This document shows, one piece after another, positions 4,861 through 6,547 of a DNA stretch of 6,547 nt; positions within the stretch are counted from its first letter, which is position 1, and every line of letters starts with the position of its first letter. The DNA is taken from contig MEFT01000035.1 in the NCBI GenBank assembly GCA_001725215.1, positions 1 through 6,547 on the forward strand, read 5' to 3'. Source of the DNA: Clostridium sp. SCN 57-10. GTDB taxonomy: Bacteria; Bacillota; Clostridia; Oscillospirales; Butyricicoccaceae. The notes below the pieces were generated by a model. That model saw only the letters and a list, made by a program, of their open reading frames with translations. It was not told where the DNA came from and searched no databases. The translations under genes and the position numbers were made by a program.

Positions 4861-5868
4861 CTAGTTTTTTTGGATAACAAGCTCCGCAATTTGCACCGCG
4901 TTGGTCGCTGCGCCCTTGCGCACCTGATCGCCGCAACACCAGAGCAGCAGGCCGTTTGGGTTGGTTAGGTCGCGGCGAATGCGGCCGACCAATACAAGAT
5001 CCTGCCCGCCGGCGTCGAGCGGCATGGGATAGCGCGGGGAGACGGGGCCGTCAACCAGTCGGCATCCGGGCGCGGCCGCGATGGCAGCGCGGGCCTCGTC
5101 CACGGAGAGGGGGCGTTCGGTCTCAATGGCGGCGGAAACCGAATGGCTGCGCATGACGGGGACGCGTACGCAGGTACACGACGCCTTGAGTCCGGGATGC
5201 CCAAGAATTTTTCGTCCCTCGTTCTGCAGTTTCATTTCTTCGCTTGTGTAGCCGTCTTCGCCAAAGGAACCGATCTGCGGAATGACGTTATACGCAATCT
5301 GATGCGGAAAAATCTGCGGCTGCGCGGTGTCCCCCGCAGCAAGGGCGGCTGTCTGCGCAGCCAGCTCGATGGGGCCGCCCGCACCCGCGCCCGAAACGGC
5401 CTGATAGGATGATGCGGTGATCGATACCAGCGGCGAAAGGCGGGCAAGCGCGTGGATGGCGACGAGCGTGATGATGGTCGTGCAGTTCGGGTTTGCAATG
5501 ATGCCGCGGTGACGTGCCACGGCGTCTGGGTTGATTTCCGGCACGACGAGCGGCACCTGTGGGTCGAGGCGGAACGCGCTCGAATTGTCAACGAACACGG
5601 CACCCGCATTCACGATGTGCGGCGCAAAGCGCCGCGCAATGTCGTTTCCCGCTGCGCCGAGCACGAGGTCTACACCGTCAAACGAGTCTTCCCACGCCTC
5701 GCGCACGGTGACGGGCGCGCCGCGGAACAAAACAGAGCTGCCCGCGCTGCGGCCGCTTGCCAGCAGGCGCAACTCGTCAACAGGGAAACCGCGCTCCTCT
5801 AAGATGACGATCATTTCGCGCCCTACGGCGCCTGTCGCGCCTAAAACGGCGACACAATGTTGCTTCAT
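4861..5868 (-). CDS. asd: Aspartate-semialdehyde dehydrogenase
   Basis: Complete 335-residue enzyme that reduces L-4-aspartyl phosphate to L-aspartate 4-semialdehyde with NADPH, the branch point for lysine/diaminopimelate, threonine and methionine. The nucleotide-binding loop GATGAVG is at 10-16. The catalytic Cys129 sits in NPNCT, with Gln156 in SSYQAVSGAG and the Arg235...His242 pair in RVPVMRSH; spacings match the E. coli residues Cys135, Gln162, Arg267 and His274 as I recall them. EDGYTSEEMK (204-213) is the conserved substrate-site region. The end DQVRKGAATNAVQIAE (314-329) is the typical C-terminal helix. One mild oddity is HSV at 242-244, where many relatives have HSE. The ATG at 5868 overlaps the aspartokinase TGA (ATGA) and has GGAGG 9 bases upstream, so translation is probably coupled. 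It ends just before the shared hairpin at 4820-4854. Confidence 0.97.
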   Translation of the reverse strand: MKQHCVAVLGATGAVGREMIVILEERGFPVDELRLLASGRSAGSSVLFRGAPVTVREAWEDSFDGVDLVLGAAGNDIARRFAPHIVNAGAVFVDNSSAFRLDPQVPLVVPEINPDAVARHRGIIANPNCTTIITLVAIHALARLSPLVSITASSYQAVSGAGAGGPIELAAQTAALAAGDTAQPQIFPHQIAYNVIPQIGSFGEDGYTSEEMKLQNEGRKILGHPGLKASCTCVRVPVMRSHSVSAAIETERPLSVDEARAAIAAAPGCRLVDGPVSPRYPMPLDAGGQDLVLVGRIRRDLTNPNGLLLWCCGDQVRKGAATNAVQIAELVIQKN

Positions 5869-6547
5869 TGCCCACTTCCTCCAATCACAAAACTGTTATA
5901 AAGAATGCGAATCGCTTTTTCAAAGTCGCCATTTTCAACGCCGACGATGATGTTGATTTCGTCTGGCCCCTGCGCAATCATGCGGATATTTACGTTGTGT
6001 GCGCCGAGCGCGCCGAAAATCTTGCCGCTGACGCCGGGCAAAGATGCCATTTTGCGTCCCACCACGGCGATGAGCGCGATGTTGTCGGTTACGGTGAGGC
6101 TGTCCGGCGCGCAGCAGCGGTGCAGTTCGCCCAGAATATCATAGAGCACGGGCGCGGCCTGCTCGGACGAAACGACGGGCGAAAAGCTGTCAATGCCGCC
6201 GGGAATGTGCTCGACGGGTACGCCGAACTGCTCAAACACGGCGAGCGCAGAGCGCAGAGCACCGGGCTCCGCCGCCAGTCTGCTCTTGCGCAGCGTGATG
6301 ATTGAAAAGCCGGTATGCCCCGAAATGCCGGTGATAAACCGCGCACGCTCTTCGTGTGTTTCGCGGTCGAAGTGTTCGCAGATCAGCGTGCCTGCCTCAT
6401 CGGGCGCGTTGGTGTTGCGGATGTTGATGGGGATGTTAATTTGGCGCACGGGGAAAACGGCTTCCTCATGCAGCACATTGGCACCCATGTACGCAAGCTC
6501 GCGCAGCTCGCCGTAAGTAATGTGCGGAATCGGCTTCTGATTGGGCA
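5865..6547 (-). CDS. lysC: Aspartokinase, C-terminal part (5' end beyond right window edge)
   Basis: The frame is open to the right edge, so 226 C-terminal residues of about 440 are visible; the ATG at 6488 is internal. The enzyme phosphorylates L-aspartate to 4-aspartyl phosphate, the first step of the aspartate family pathway. The visible part begins at the end of the kinase domain: ITYGELRELAYMGANVLHEE and the following FPV...NIPINIRNT, which precede the regulatory region. Two ACT domains follow. The first (visible residues about 70-130) includes SIITLRKSR and PGGIDSFSPVV. The second (about 155-220) includes LPGVSGKIFGALG and NIRMIAQGPDEINIIVG. ACT domains bind lysine and/or threonine for feedback inhibition; which one is used here cannot be read off. 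The pattern resembles clostridial and YclM-like aspartokinases. The stop overlaps the asd start (ATGA). The N-terminal catalytic lysine motif is outside the window. Confidence 0.95.
   Translation of the reverse strand, partial: PNQKPIPHITYGELRELAYMGANVLHEEAVFPVRQINIPINIRNTNAPDEAGTLICEHFDRETHEERARFITGISGHTGFSIITLRKSRLAAEPGALRSALAVFEQFGVPVEHIPGGIDSFSPVVSSEQAAPVLYDILGELHRCCAPDSLTVTDNIALIAVVGRKMASLPGVSGKIFGALGAHNVNIRMIAQGPDEINIIVGVENGDFEKAIRILYNSFVIGGSGQ
5878..5882 (-). promoter_or_regulatory. Ribosome binding site of asd, inside the end of the aspartokinase gene
   Basis: GGAGG on the minus strand lies 9 bases before the asd ATG at 5868 and overlaps the last codons of the aspartokinase gene, which fits translational coupling. 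Confidence 0.8.

Overview
Most of this window (about 500-6547) reads as a chromosomal piece of an anaerobic, GC-rich member of the Clostridia. The evidence is a complete glmS-mutL gene pair plus most of glmE for coenzyme B12-dependent glutamate mutase, AGGAGG-type ribosome binding sites, sigma-A-like promoters, and a lysC-asd pair with an ATGA overlap. The leftmost ~490 bases look different: very GC-rich, with protein sequence typical of Alphaproteobacteria (Rhizobiales-like) aspartate-semialdehyde dehydrogenase.

Layout. 3-251 (+): the 3' end of an unrecognised high-GC gene. 265-302: a strong hairpin between converging genes. 313-1485 (-): a single open frame whose first ~330 codons are glutamate mutase epsilon subunit (GlmE) and whose last ~60 codons are the C-terminus of a proteobacterial Asd. 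The switch falls at about 481-507. 1469-2857 (-): mutL/glmL, an ASKHA-fold ATPase. 2873-3289 (-): glmS/mutS, the B12-binding subunit. 3290-3599: a divergent regulatory region with two good promoters, an inverted repeat inside the glm promoter, and a leader hairpin. 3600-4799 (+): a polytopic membrane protein of the O-antigen ligase/polymerase (Wzy/WaaL-like) family. 4820-4857: a strong intrinsic terminator between converging genes. 4861-5868 (-): complete asd. 5865-6547 (-): C-terminal part of aspartokinase, running off the right edge.

How the genes work together. GlmS and GlmE form the mutase that converts (S)-glutamate to (2S,3S)-3-methylaspartate, the first step of the methylaspartate route of glutamate fermentation. 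MutL probably services the B12 enzyme. Aspartokinase and Asd make aspartate semialdehyde for lysine, threonine, methionine and diaminopimelate. The membrane protein stands alone between these two units, with its own promoter and terminator.

The most notable point is the glmE::asd junction. All catalytic GlmE residues that I can recall are kept up to Glu330, then the frame switches without a break into another gene from what looks like another phylum. The simplest explanation is a chimeric assembly or amplification join through a short shared sequence, not a new fusion protein. I found no convincing undescribed biological system in this window.
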